A program made the translations under genes and the position numbers. From JBEKEX01 sp050013615 (lineage in GTDB: Bacteria > Chloroflexota > Anaerolineae > Anaerolineales > Anaerolineaceae): a stretch of 10,065 nt of DNA. Shown here piece by piece: positions 1-6,051 of this stretch. The stretch is taken from the NCBI GenBank assembly GCA_050013615.1, contig JBEKEX010000087.1:1-10065 (forward strand). The letters are read 5' to 3'. Within the stretch, counting starts at the first letter, position 1, and the number at the start of each line of letters is the position of its first letter. The notes below the pieces were generated by a model. The model did no database searches. It was not told the origin of the DNA and saw nothing but the letters and a program-made list of their open reading frames with translations.

Positions 1-915
1 ACCTGCAGTCGAAACGAGGCGGAGATCCTGCTCAAGCATCCCGACGTGAAGGGTGTGAGCTTTGTGGGCTCCACCTCGGTCGGTCGGCACATCTACGCCA
101 CCGCTGCAGAAAACGGGAAGCGCGTCCAGGCGCTCACCGAAGCGAAGAACCATGCCATTGTGCTGCGGGATGCAGCTCTTGAGCGCACGGCACGCGGCAT
201 CGTCAACTCGGCCTGCGGCTGTGCTGGTGAAAGATGCATGGCCCTTCCCACGGTAGTTGTGGAGGAGGCCATCGCCGACCAGTTGGTGGCATTGCTGGTC
301 AAGATGATGCAGGATCTGAAGATCGGGCCCGCTTATGATAAGTCCAGCCAACTGGGACCCCTGGTGAATGCCGGACATCGCCAGTTCGTGACCGACTGGA
401 TCCAGAAAGGGGTCGAAGAGGGCGCCAAACTTGTCCTGGACGGGCGCGGGGTAACGGTCAAAGGCTACGAAAAAGGCTTTTACCTGGGGCCGACTCTCTT
501 CGATCACGTGCAGCCGGGCATGGCGATTGGAGATCAGGAGGTCTTCGGTCCGGTGTTGTGCATCAAGCGGGTCAAGGACTTCGAGGAAGGCTTAGCCCTC
601 ATGAATGCCAATGAGTTTGGTAATGGATCGGTAATTTACACCCAGAGCGGTTTTTACGCTCGTGAGTTTGCTCGCCGGACGCACGCAGGCATGGTGGGTG
701 TTAATGTAGGCATCCCGGTCCCGTTGGGCATGTTCGGATTCACCGGTCACAAGAACTCGTTCTTTGGGGATCTGCATACGATGGGTACGGACGGCGTGCG
801 CTTCTTTACGGAACTAAAAACCGTTACTTCTCACTGGTTTTCCGAGGAGGAGACACGTGAAGCCAAAGTGCTCAACAGTTGGGATGGTACGATCTCCATG
901 CCCGACAAAAAGTAA
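1..915 (+). CDS. mmsA: (Methyl)malonate-semialdehyde dehydrogenase, CoA-acylating, 3' part
   Basis: The frame is open from base 1, so the gene enters the window already running; the GTG at 46 is internal. 304 residues are visible, and roughly 190 N-terminal residues (most of the NAD-binding part) lie outside. The family oxidises methylmalonate or malonate semialdehyde with NAD and CoA to propionyl-CoA or acetyl-CoA, in valine, beta-alanine or inositol breakdown. Support: HPDVKGVSFVGST, the MMSDH-type AKNH motif, the catalytic loop AGERCMA with nucleophile Cys at 235-237, EVFGPVL, and the tail KNSFFGDLH followed by GVRFFTELKTVTSHW, which separates MMSDH from other aldehyde dehydrogenases. Oddity: the residues before AKNH read LTE, where the IolA/MmsA relatives I recall have LGG or LAG. 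IolA (inositol branch) is the alternative name; the context does not decide. It ends in TAA before a strong hairpin and is GC-rich. Confidence 0.92.
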   Translation, partial: TCSRNEAEILLKHPDVKGVSFVGSTSVGRHIYATAAENGKRVQALTEAKNHAIVLRDAALERTARGIVNSACGCAGERCMALPTVVVEEAIADQLVALLVKMMQDLKIGPAYDKSSQLGPLVNAGHRQFVTDWIQKGVEEGAKLVLDGRGVTVKGYEKGFYLGPTLFDHVQPGMAIGDQEVFGPVLCIKRVKDFEEGLALMNANEFGNGSVIYTQSGFYAREFARRTHAGMVGVNVGIPVPLGMFGFTGHKNSFFGDLHTMGTDGVRFFTELKTVTSHWFSEEETREAKVLNSWDGTISMPDKK

Positions 916-987
916 GGATGTAAAACTTTTACAGTGATTTGTGCATGACTTGAATGAAGTCAAATAAAAAGCACAGAAATAGATGGA

Positions 988-1019
988 CATGACAGCCCCC
1001 ATATTTGGGGGCTGTCATG
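988..1019 (+). terminator. Strong hairpin, likely terminator of the dehydrogenase gene
   Basis: A perfect 13-bp inverted repeat (CATGACAGCCCCC, 988-1000, with GGGGGCTGTCATG, 1007-1019) extends to 14 bp if A1001 pairs with T1006, leaving a 4-base loop. It lies about 70 bases after the dehydrogenase stop and before a new transcription unit. The following bases (GTAATTTAT) are only moderately T-rich, so release may need Rho or the hairpin may serve mainly as a 3' end stabiliser. Being a near-perfect palindrome it could act on both strands. Confidence 0.7.
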
Positions 1020-1254
1020 GTAATTTATCTAAGGATTGAATACATCCTCTTCGTGGGACCCCGACCCCACTGATAAGGGATGTCTGTCCCCCAAAATTGC
1101 CATATCTTTTGTTTCCCCCATATATAGTGCTGATTTTCTTGATGACCCAAATATATAAGGGAATGTACACTGATTTGTCTGGCTGCTGATGAGTGTCAGG
1201 ACTCTGAAGTTGTTTCAGTGAGATCGTTTTCTGTAAAAGCGATAGCAAGTTGAG
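1020..1254. other. Gene-free stretch with nested fold-back
   Basis: About 235 bases between the dehydrogenase hairpin and the regulator promoter; no credible gene on either strand. It contains a nested fold-back: ACATCC (1042-1047) with GGATGT (1078-1083), enclosing GTGGG (1053-1057) with CCCAC (1066-1070). C-runs and a TGTCTGTCCCCC string (1081-1092) follow. The rest is AT-rich with several TATATA-like tracts (about 1120-1160). The fold-back could be a REP-like or mobile-element remnant, but this is not shown. Confidence 0.4.
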
Positions 1255-1283
1255 TTGACAACTCAGATATCAGATGATAGACT
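1255..1283 (+). promoter_or_regulatory. Promoter of the LacI-type regulator gene
   Basis: TTGACA (1255-1260) is a perfect -35 hexamer. Exactly 17 bases later TAGACT (1278-1283) matches the -10 consensus at four of six positions. Transcription would start near 1290, inside the operator at 1283-1297 and about 25 bases before ATG 1315. This explains why the TTG at 1255, which opens the reading frame, should not be taken as the start codon. Confidence 0.6.
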
Positions 1284-1297
1284 GAAAGTGCTTTCAT
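1283..1297 (+). promoter_or_regulatory. LacI-family operator, autoregulatory copy
   Basis: TGAAAGTGCTTTCA (1283-1296) has perfect 6-bp arms around a central TG and resembles LacI/CcpA-family operators such as cre sites. It overlaps the last base of the -10 box and the predicted transcription start of the regulator gene. The identical 15-mer recurs at 2372-2386 in front of the ABC genes, strong internal evidence that one local regulator reads both. Confidence 0.75.
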
Positions 1298-1314
1298 TTC
1301 CGCTTGGTATTTTT

Positions 1315-2322
1315 ATGGAAAAGAAGAATAAGAACCCCACCATATATGATGTTGCCAAACATGCTGGAGTAAGTATTACCACCGTTTCGCGCATGTTGAA
1401 TGATCCTGACAAGGTCAATTCCGAGACGCGAAAACGAGTGCTAGCTTCCATTGATAAATTGGATTTTGTGCCGAAGGCAGAGGCGCGCGCCCGGGCGATG
1501 CAGAAGAACGGTCGCATTGGTGTTATTACTCCCTTCTTCACGGCGCCATCGTTCATACAGCGCCTGCGCGGTATTGCAGGTGCTCTATCACCCAAGAATT
1601 TTGAGCTGGTCATTTACACCGTTGATTCGACCGACCATCTACAACGGTATCTTTCCAACTTGCCGCTGACTGGTAACCTGGATGGACTGATCATTTTGTC
1701 CCTGCAAATCGGTGACGCGGAAGCGCACCGGCTGATCGACCATGACTTGCCCACTGTGTTGATCGAATACCCACATCCCGACTTGAACTGTGTTGAGATT
1801 GACGATGTGCAAGGTGGTTACATGGCAGCTACTTATTTGCTCAAAAAAGGCCACCGCAGAATCGCTTTTTTGGGCGATACCGATTTACCGGAATATTCCA
1901 TTCATCCTGTGAGTTTACGTTTAAGGGGATTTCGGCAGGCGCTAAAGGAATCCGGGATCGATCTCCCTGATATTTTTGTGCGTCTTGCCCCATATACACA
2001 GGAACAAACCCGCCAGGTTGCCAGAGAATTACTCAGCCTTCCAGAGCCGCCGACCGCTATTTTCGCGGCAACTGATTTTCAGGCTCTAGGCGTGCTCAAG
2101 GCAGCTCACCAACTGAATGTGGGGGTACCGGAACGGCTTGCTGTGATTGGTTTTGATGACCTTGATTGGGCTGAGTACGCAGACTTGACAACCATTAGCC
2201 AGCACTTGGATGAATCGGGAGGGCTGGCGGTGGAAATATTAATTGCACAAATAGAATCATCTTCCCAGTTACCAAGACATGTCAAGATCCCGCTCAACAT
2301 AATCGAACGCAAAACCGCATAA
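1315..2322 (+). CDS. LacI-family transcriptional regulator of the sugar locus
   Basis: 335 residues from ATG 1315, typical for the family. Residues 8-29 form the LacI helix-turn-helix (PTIYDVAKHAGVSITTVSRM); residues 51-62 are the hinge helix (FVPKAEARARAM). The remainder is a periplasmic-binding-protein-like effector domain, with IGVITPFF at 68-75, a KKGHRRIAFLGD strand and VIGFDDLDWAEY near the end. The frame extends up to TTG 1255, but that codon is the -35 hexamer, and the operator would lie inside such a coding start, so ATG 1315 is preferred even though no clear ribosome site precedes it. Oddity: hinge residue 60 is Arg where LacI/PurR have the Leu that wedges into the operator centre. 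It probably represses itself and the downstream ABC operon, with a sugar or sugar phosphate as inducer; the ligand cannot be read from sequence. Confidence 0.93.
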   Translation: MEKKNKNPTIYDVAKHAGVSITTVSRMLNDPDKVNSETRKRVLASIDKLDFVPKAEARARAMQKNGRIGVITPFFTAPSFIQRLRGIAGALSPKNFELVIYTVDSTDHLQRYLSNLPLTGNLDGLIILSLQIGDAEAHRLIDHDLPTVLIEYPHPDLNCVEIDDVQGGYMAATYLLKKGHRRIAFLGDTDLPEYSIHPVSLRLRGFRQALKESGIDLPDIFVRLAPYTQEQTRQVARELLSLPEPPTAIFAATDFQALGVLKAAHQLNVGVPERLAVIGFDDLDWAEYADLTTISQHLDESGGLAVEILIAQIESSSQLPRHVKIPLNIIERKTA

Positions 2323-2337
2323 GCAGAAAATTGGATA

Positions 2338-2366
2338 TTGACTTTTGTTTTGAAACAATGTATATT
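2338..2366 (+). promoter_or_regulatory. Promoter of the sugar ABC operon
   Basis: TTGACT (2338-2343) and TATATT (2361-2366) each match the sigma-70-type consensus at five of six positions and are separated by exactly 17 bases. Transcription would begin near 2373, within the operator at 2371-2386, a classical steric-repression layout. It starts only 15 bases after the regulator stop codon, so the importer can be transcribed independently. Confidence 0.75.
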
Positions 2367-2370
2367 ACGA

Positions 2371-2386
2371 ATGAAAGTGCTTTCAT
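2371..2386 (+). promoter_or_regulatory. LacI-family operator of the ABC operon
   Basis: ATGAAAGTGCTTTCAT is palindromic over 16 bases except for the central TG. It sits four bases after the -10 box, over the predicted start of transcription. It shares 15 consecutive bases with the site at 1283-1297 in front of the regulator gene. I found no further full copy in this window, in particular none before the esterase or the phosphorylase. Confidence 0.8.
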
Positions 2387-2400
2387 GTAACTTCTTACAT
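2385..2400 (+). repeat. Small perfect hairpin in the ABC operon 5' leader
   Basis: ATGTAA (2385-2390), loop CTTC, TTACAT (2395-2400) form a perfect 6-bp stem directly after the operator. It would be at the very 5' end of the predicted transcript and could protect it or be part of the regulatory site. It is short enough to be chance. Confidence 0.35.
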
Positions 2401-2427
2401 TAAATTACAATTTCCCTACTCAATATT

Positions 2428-2498
2428 AAGGAGGTATGTATACGCATCTACAAAAGCTAAAATCTAGATCCCTTCACCAAATCCACAATTTGAGATGA
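2428..2498 (+). other. Strong Shine-Dalgarno with possible 20-codon leader ORF
   Basis: AAGGAGG (2428-2434) is the best ribosome site in the window, yet it does not serve the lipoprotein gene 85 bases downstream. It precedes ATG 2436, which opens a 20-codon basic frame (starting MYTHLQKLK) ending at TGA 2496-2498, 21 bases before the lipoprotein start. The spacing of one base is too tight for efficient initiation at that ATG. It may be a leader peptide, a ribosome standby site, or a fossil start from a replaced gene. Confidence 0.3.
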
Positions 2499-2506
2499 TA
2501 ATTGAA

Positions 2507-2511
2507 AGGAG
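2507..2511 (+). promoter_or_regulatory. Ribosome binding site of the sugar-binding lipoprotein
   Basis: AGGAG, within GAAAGGAGAA, lies eight bases before ATG 2520 and fixes that start. Confidence 0.8.
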
Positions 2512-2519
2512 AATAAGAA

Positions 2520-3932
2520 ATGGACAAGAAGTCTGTGTTATTTTCGTGGATGAGCCTGCTGATCCTGGCATCCATGCTGCTAACCTCATGCGGGACGCCA
2601 GCAACAACTGCTGCCCCTGCCGCCACACAGGTTCCCGCCGCCACGACGGTTGCTAACACAGCGGTGCCAACCACGGCACCGACGGTAGCTCAAGCAGCTG
2701 CAGTCCCGAATTGCGGGACGGCTCCTGTCGTGCTGAACGGCTACTTCGAGACCGGTTTCGATCTGCCCTTTCAGCTTTCCAAAGAATTTACTAAGGAATA
2801 CCCGAACGTCACCTGGAATATCAGCCAGGACCAGTTCGCGAATCTCATCACCTCGGCGCCGCTCTTGCTAGCGAGTGACAACCCGCCCGATCTGCTCCGC
2901 CTACCGACCATGGTATCATACGCCAAGGACGGCCTCTTGATGAATCTGGATACCTATGCAACACAGTTTGGTTGGGACAAATGGCCGATGGCGCAGATCA
3001 ACCAGAACCGGCTCGCGGCGGACGGTACCCGCGGTTCCGGCACGCTTTATGCATGGGGCCTCAACTACAGCCTGACCGGCGTCTTCTACAACAAGAAGTT
3101 GGCCGCTCAGATCGGGATGACACAGCCCCCACAGACGCTCGCTGATTTCGAAAGCCTGCTCGCGAAGGCGAAGGCGGCCGGACTTCTCCCGATCATGCAA
3201 TGGGGTAGCGCCAAGAGCGGCATGGGACTCGCGTTCCCGCTGCAGGCGCTTATGGCGTCCGTCGGCCCGACCGGCCCGATCAACGACTGGATTTTCCAGA
3301 AGCCAGGCGCCACGATCGACACTGCATCGAATCTGGTTGCCGCCCAGGACCTCCAGCAGTGGATCAAGAACGGCTACTTCCCTACTGACATCAATGCCAT
3401 TGAGTACACCGACTCCAACGCCCGCTTCGTTAAGGGCGAGGGCGTCTTCACTTTCAATGGCGACTGGGAGAACGCTGACTACGACAAGAATATGGCTGGC
3501 AATGTAGGGTTCTTCCTGATGCCACCCGCAACGGCTGGTGGTGACCCGGCAGCTATGTCTTCTCCGTTGACCTATGGCATTGCAGCTAAGGCGAAGAACG
3601 CTGATTGCGCTGCGTTCTTCCTCAACTGGGTTGCCACGAACCCAACGGCTCGCCAGATCGATGTCGCCGTCGGTGGCTCGAATCCCGGTGGTCCGTCGGA
3701 TGCGACGATGCCGACCGTGACTGCGGGCTCGATCACTAACGACACGCTCGCTGCCGGAGCCGTAATCAATAAGGCTGGCACGGCAATGGACTTCATCGCA
3801 AACTCAACCAGCTCGATCTTCGCCCAAGGCTGGACGCCCGAACTCCAGAAGATGGTCGGCGGGCAGGAGGATGCGGCCGGGTTGCTCAAAGCTGTCCAGG
3901 CCGAGTATCTGCGGGAACTGGCTCAGCAGTAG
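2520..3932 (+). CDS. Carbohydrate ABC transporter substrate-binding lipoprotein
   Basis: 470 residues. Residues 1-23 are a lipoprotein signal (Lys3-Lys4, hydrophobic core) with lipobox LTSC, predicting lipidation at Cys24. Residues 25-63 are a low-complexity Ala/Thr/Pro/Val linker of the kind that tethers binding proteins to the membrane. From about 64 the fold is that of extracellular solute-binding family 1: a first lobe beginning APVVLNGYFE, NPPDLLRLPTMVSYAKDG, YAWGLNYSLTGVFYNKKL, and later FVKGEGVFTFNGDWE and AFFLNWVATNP. It should capture a mono- or oligosaccharide outside the cell and hand it to the two permeases that follow. Cys65 and Cys363 are the only mature cysteines I noticed besides Cys24 and could form a disulfide (inference). 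The ligand is not readable; the neighbouring esterase and phosphorylase suggest an acetylated or sucrose-like glycoside. The gene is clearly GC-richer than the regulator before it. Confidence 0.93.
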   Translation: MDKKSVLFSWMSLLILASMLLTSCGTPATTAAPAATQVPAATTVANTAVPTTAPTVAQAAAVPNCGTAPVVLNGYFETGFDLPFQLSKEFTKEYPNVTWNISQDQFANLITSAPLLLASDNPPDLLRLPTMVSYAKDGLLMNLDTYATQFGWDKWPMAQINQNRLAADGTRGSGTLYAWGLNYSLTGVFYNKKLAAQIGMTQPPQTLADFESLLAKAKAAGLLPIMQWGSAKSGMGLAFPLQALMASVGPTGPINDWIFQKPGATIDTASNLVAAQDLQQWIKNGYFPTDINAIEYTDSNARFVKGEGVFTFNGDWENADYDKNMAGNVGFFLMPPATAGGDPAAMSSPLTYGIAAKAKNADCAAFFLNWVATNPTARQIDVAVGGSNPGGPSDATMPTVTAGSITNDTLAAGAVINKAGTAMDFIANSTSSIFAQGWTPELQKMVGGQEDAAGLLKAVQAEYLRELAQQ

Positions 3933-3945
3933 TAAATAGGGCCGC

Positions 3946-4920
3946 GTGACGATGACTACGCCTTCGAAATCACCGTTAACATCTTCTATGACTTCAGACA
4001 ACCGTCTCGCGGCTCCCGTACTCTCCCGGCGGACCTTTCTGCACTGGAAGGTCCGCTGGGAGACCTTTGTTGGCTGGCTGTTTATCTTGCCGGCCCTCGC
4101 GATGTATGCGCTGTTCGTGCTCACACCCCTCGTGCTGACTGTCAAGTACTCGTTCTATAAATGGAACGGCGTTACTCCTGCGATCTGGGTCGGATTGAAG
4201 AACTACCTGACTATTTTCCAAGTTCCTAACTTGATTGGGACGATCTACAACGCGTTCTTGCTGGTCGTGTGGTTTAGCTTCATTCCAGTAGGACTCGGTC
4301 TCATCGTCGCGAGCGTGATTAACCGCGTGGCGACCGGGCGGCTCGGAGCAATAGCTCGAACGGTTCTGTTCCTGCCCCAGGTCATTCCGCTTGTCGCTGC
4401 CGGCATCATCTGGGGCTGGCTGCTGGCCCTCCCGGGCTTGATCAACCAGCTGCTTCAGGTCATCGGGCTCGGCGCGATCACGCGTGCCTGGCTCGGCGAC
4501 TTCCACTTGGCACTCCCGGCTGTCGGGGTTATCGGGATCTGGGTGCTGCTGGGATTCTGCACAGTCCTGCTATTGACCGGCATGGGGAAAGTGGACCCAT
4601 CCCTTTATGAGTCTGCCAGGATCGATGGTGCCGACTGGTTAAGGGAATTTCTCTCGATCACTATCCCGCTTCTCCGAAACGAGATAGGCGTGTGCCTGAC
4701 CGTCACCGTGATCGCCGCACTCGCTGCGTTTGATATCGTCTACGTCTCGACGGCCGGTGGACCCGGCAACGCGACGGCGGTACCCGGGATCCAGATCTAC
4801 GTCCTTGCGTTCGCCCAGCGATCTGTGGGCTTGGCATCTGCTCTAGCCGTCATGCTCATGATCCTCGTTGTCGTGGTCATCATCCCGATCCAGTGGCTAA
4901 GCCGGGAGAGTGCGCGATGA
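3946..4920 (+). CDS. Sugar ABC transporter permease, MalF/UgpA type
   Basis: 324 residues from GTG 3946; ATG 3952, two codons later, is an equally good start because only a weak AGGG (3938-3941) lies upstream. After a polar N-terminal tail of about 40 residues come six likely membrane segments, the first near 43-66 (WLFILPALAMYALFVLTPLV). The cytoplasmic EAA loop that docks the ATPase is at about 222-242: YESARIDGADW, then a Pro at 241. The periplasmic GGPGNAT signature near 271-277 and a C-terminal hydrophobic helix complete the MalF pattern. It starts 13 bases after the lipoprotein stop and its stop overlaps the next permease by ATGA, so the three genes form one operon. It forms half of the membrane channel. 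Confidence 0.92.
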   Translation: MTMTTPSKSPLTSSMTSDNRLAAPVLSRRTFLHWKVRWETFVGWLFILPALAMYALFVLTPLVLTVKYSFYKWNGVTPAIWVGLKNYLTIFQVPNLIGTIYNAFLLVVWFSFIPVGLGLIVASVINRVATGRLGAIARTVLFLPQVIPLVAAGIIWGWLLALPGLINQLLQVIGLGAITRAWLGDFHLALPAVGVIGIWVLLGFCTVLLLTGMGKVDPSLYESARIDGADWLREFLSITIPLLRNEIGVCLTVTVIAALAAFDIVYVSTAGGPGNATAVPGIQIYVLAFAQRSVGLASALAVMLMILVVVVIIPIQWLSRESAR

Positions 4921-5741
4921 AGGTTGCTCGCGGCGAGCTCTGGGCGGGCCGGGCCTTCCTCTTGGTGCTGATGACCTTCACAATCCTACCCTTCGTCAGC
5001 ATCTTCATGACCGCGCTGCATCCATCGGGGACTGTGCCTGGCGGGCTCGAATGGCCTGCACACCCGCAGTGGGGTAACTTCGTGGAGGCATTCAACGAAG
5101 CGGACATGTCCGCGGACCTCTTGTCGAGCACGTTCATTGTCCTCGCTGTTGTACCCGTATCTCTTGTCATCTCGACAATGGCCGGGTTCGCCATCGGCCT
5201 CCTGCGGATCCCTGGCGCGCGTGTGCTGCTCTTCCTGTTTGTGTTCGGGCTAACCCTCCCGTTTCCGGGGATCATTATTCCGATATACTTCTTGGAGCGT
5301 TCGATAGGGATTTACAACACTCGGTTTGCCATTGTGCTGCCGCTAATCGGCTTGTATATGCCCTTTGCCGTTTACTGGATGCGAGCCCATTTCGTCAACA
5401 TGCCGACCGAGATCTCGGATGCGGCCCGCGTTGACGGTGCAAGCACCTGGGACATGTTCTGGAGCATCCACGTTCCGCTCGCGCGGGCGCCAATTGCGTC
5501 GCTCGGGATCCTGATGTCCATCTGGACTTGGAACCAGTTCCTTCTTGCGCTGGTACTCGTCGAGAACCCGAATCAGCGAACGATGGCCGGTGCGCTGGGA
5601 GCGTTCCAGGGCCACTATGCCACCGATATCCCCTTGCTGTGCGCCGGCACGATTCTGATCCTCGTACCCACCCTTGTGTTGTATATCCTGTTCCAGCGCC
5701 AGATCATCGCGGCGCTGCTCCAAGGTTCGGTCAAGGGATAG
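4917..5741 (+). CDS. Sugar ABC transporter permease, MalG/UgpE type
   Basis: 274 residues from ATG 4917, which overlaps the preceding stop as ATGA and has GGGAG (4904-4908) eight bases upstream. A longer frame from GTG 4893 exists, but the overlap and ribosome site favour 4917. Features: first membrane segment about 13-33, the periplasmic NFVEAFN stretch typical of MalG proteins (54-60), the EAA loop at about 165-188 (EISDAARVDGAS, Pro187), a WNQFLLAL helix, and the characteristic tail QRQIIAALLQGSVKG. It pairs with the permease before it. No ATPase gene is present here; MsmX/MalK-like ATPases are often shared and encoded elsewhere, and that is the likely arrangement. No terminator is evident after the stop. 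Confidence 0.93.
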   Translation: MKVARGELWAGRAFLLVLMTFTILPFVSIFMTALHPSGTVPGGLEWPAHPQWGNFVEAFNEADMSADLLSSTFIVLAVVPVSLVISTMAGFAIGLLRIPGARVLLFLFVFGLTLPFPGIIIPIYFLERSIGIYNTRFAIVLPLIGLYMPFAVYWMRAHFVNMPTEISDAARVDGASTWDMFWSIHVPLARAPIASLGILMSIWTWNQFLLALVLVENPNQRTMAGALGAFQGHYATDIPLLCAGTILILVPTLVLYILFQRQIIAALLQGSVKG

Positions 5742-5972
5742 CGGTGGCCTTTTGAACTGCATGTTATCGCGCTGACCAGCCTATCTCTCGTTCTGATCAC
5801 TGCCTCAAGCATATCGTATTGTCCATCCGGGAACAGTGGTAAAACAATGCGATTTTGTTTGCCAACTTCTTGGTTGCATTGATTATATATTTTCAAGCTC
5901 TGATGTTTTCGCTGGTCAAAATCTGTAGTCGATGCACCTACTAACAACAATAGGATAACCAAAAACATTTAA

Positions 5973-6002
5973 TTGACTGAATAGTAAAAGGTGCAATAAA
6001 TT
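5973..6002 (+). promoter_or_regulatory. Possible promoter of the esterase gene
   Basis: TTGACT (5973-5978) and TAAATT (5997-6002) are separated by 18 bases, within AT-rich DNA about 50 bases before the esterase start. The -10 match is only four of six. No copy of the LacI operator is present, so this unit may be controlled differently from the importer. Confidence 0.35.
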
Positions 6003-6040
6003 AATATGGCAATTACCTTCCATTATTTTCATGACAGCCT

Positions 6041-6045
6041 AGGAG
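6041..6045 (+). promoter_or_regulatory. Ribosome binding site of the CE7 esterase
   Basis: AGGAG lies six bases before ATG 6052 and supports that start. Confidence 0.75.
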
Positions 6046-6051
6046 CCGGAA

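Larger units (their letters stand above)
5742..6051. other. AT-rich intergenic stretch between importer and esterase
   Basis: About 310 bases with an abrupt drop in GC after the permease. No convincing gene. A - strand frame (start ATG at 5966-5968, running into the permease) has a hydrophobic start MFLVILLLLVG but lacks a ribosome site, and its second half is an antisense shadow of the permease; it could be a decayed remnant. The right end carries a possible promoter (5973-6002) and the ribosome site of the esterase. Confidence 0.5.

Noticed and set aside
3994..4506. 170-codon - strand frame opposite the first permease
   Set aside because: Charged, shadow-type translation antisense to a well-supported permease gene; no ribosome site or family features.
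4893..4916. Upstream GTG start for the second permease
   Set aside because: ATG 4917 has an ATGA overlap with the preceding stop and GGGAG eight bases upstream, and gives a normal MalG N-terminus.
6018..6034. Possible third LacI operator half-site (TTTTCATG) before the esterase
   Set aside because: Only one arm is similar; no matching GAAAG arm is present.
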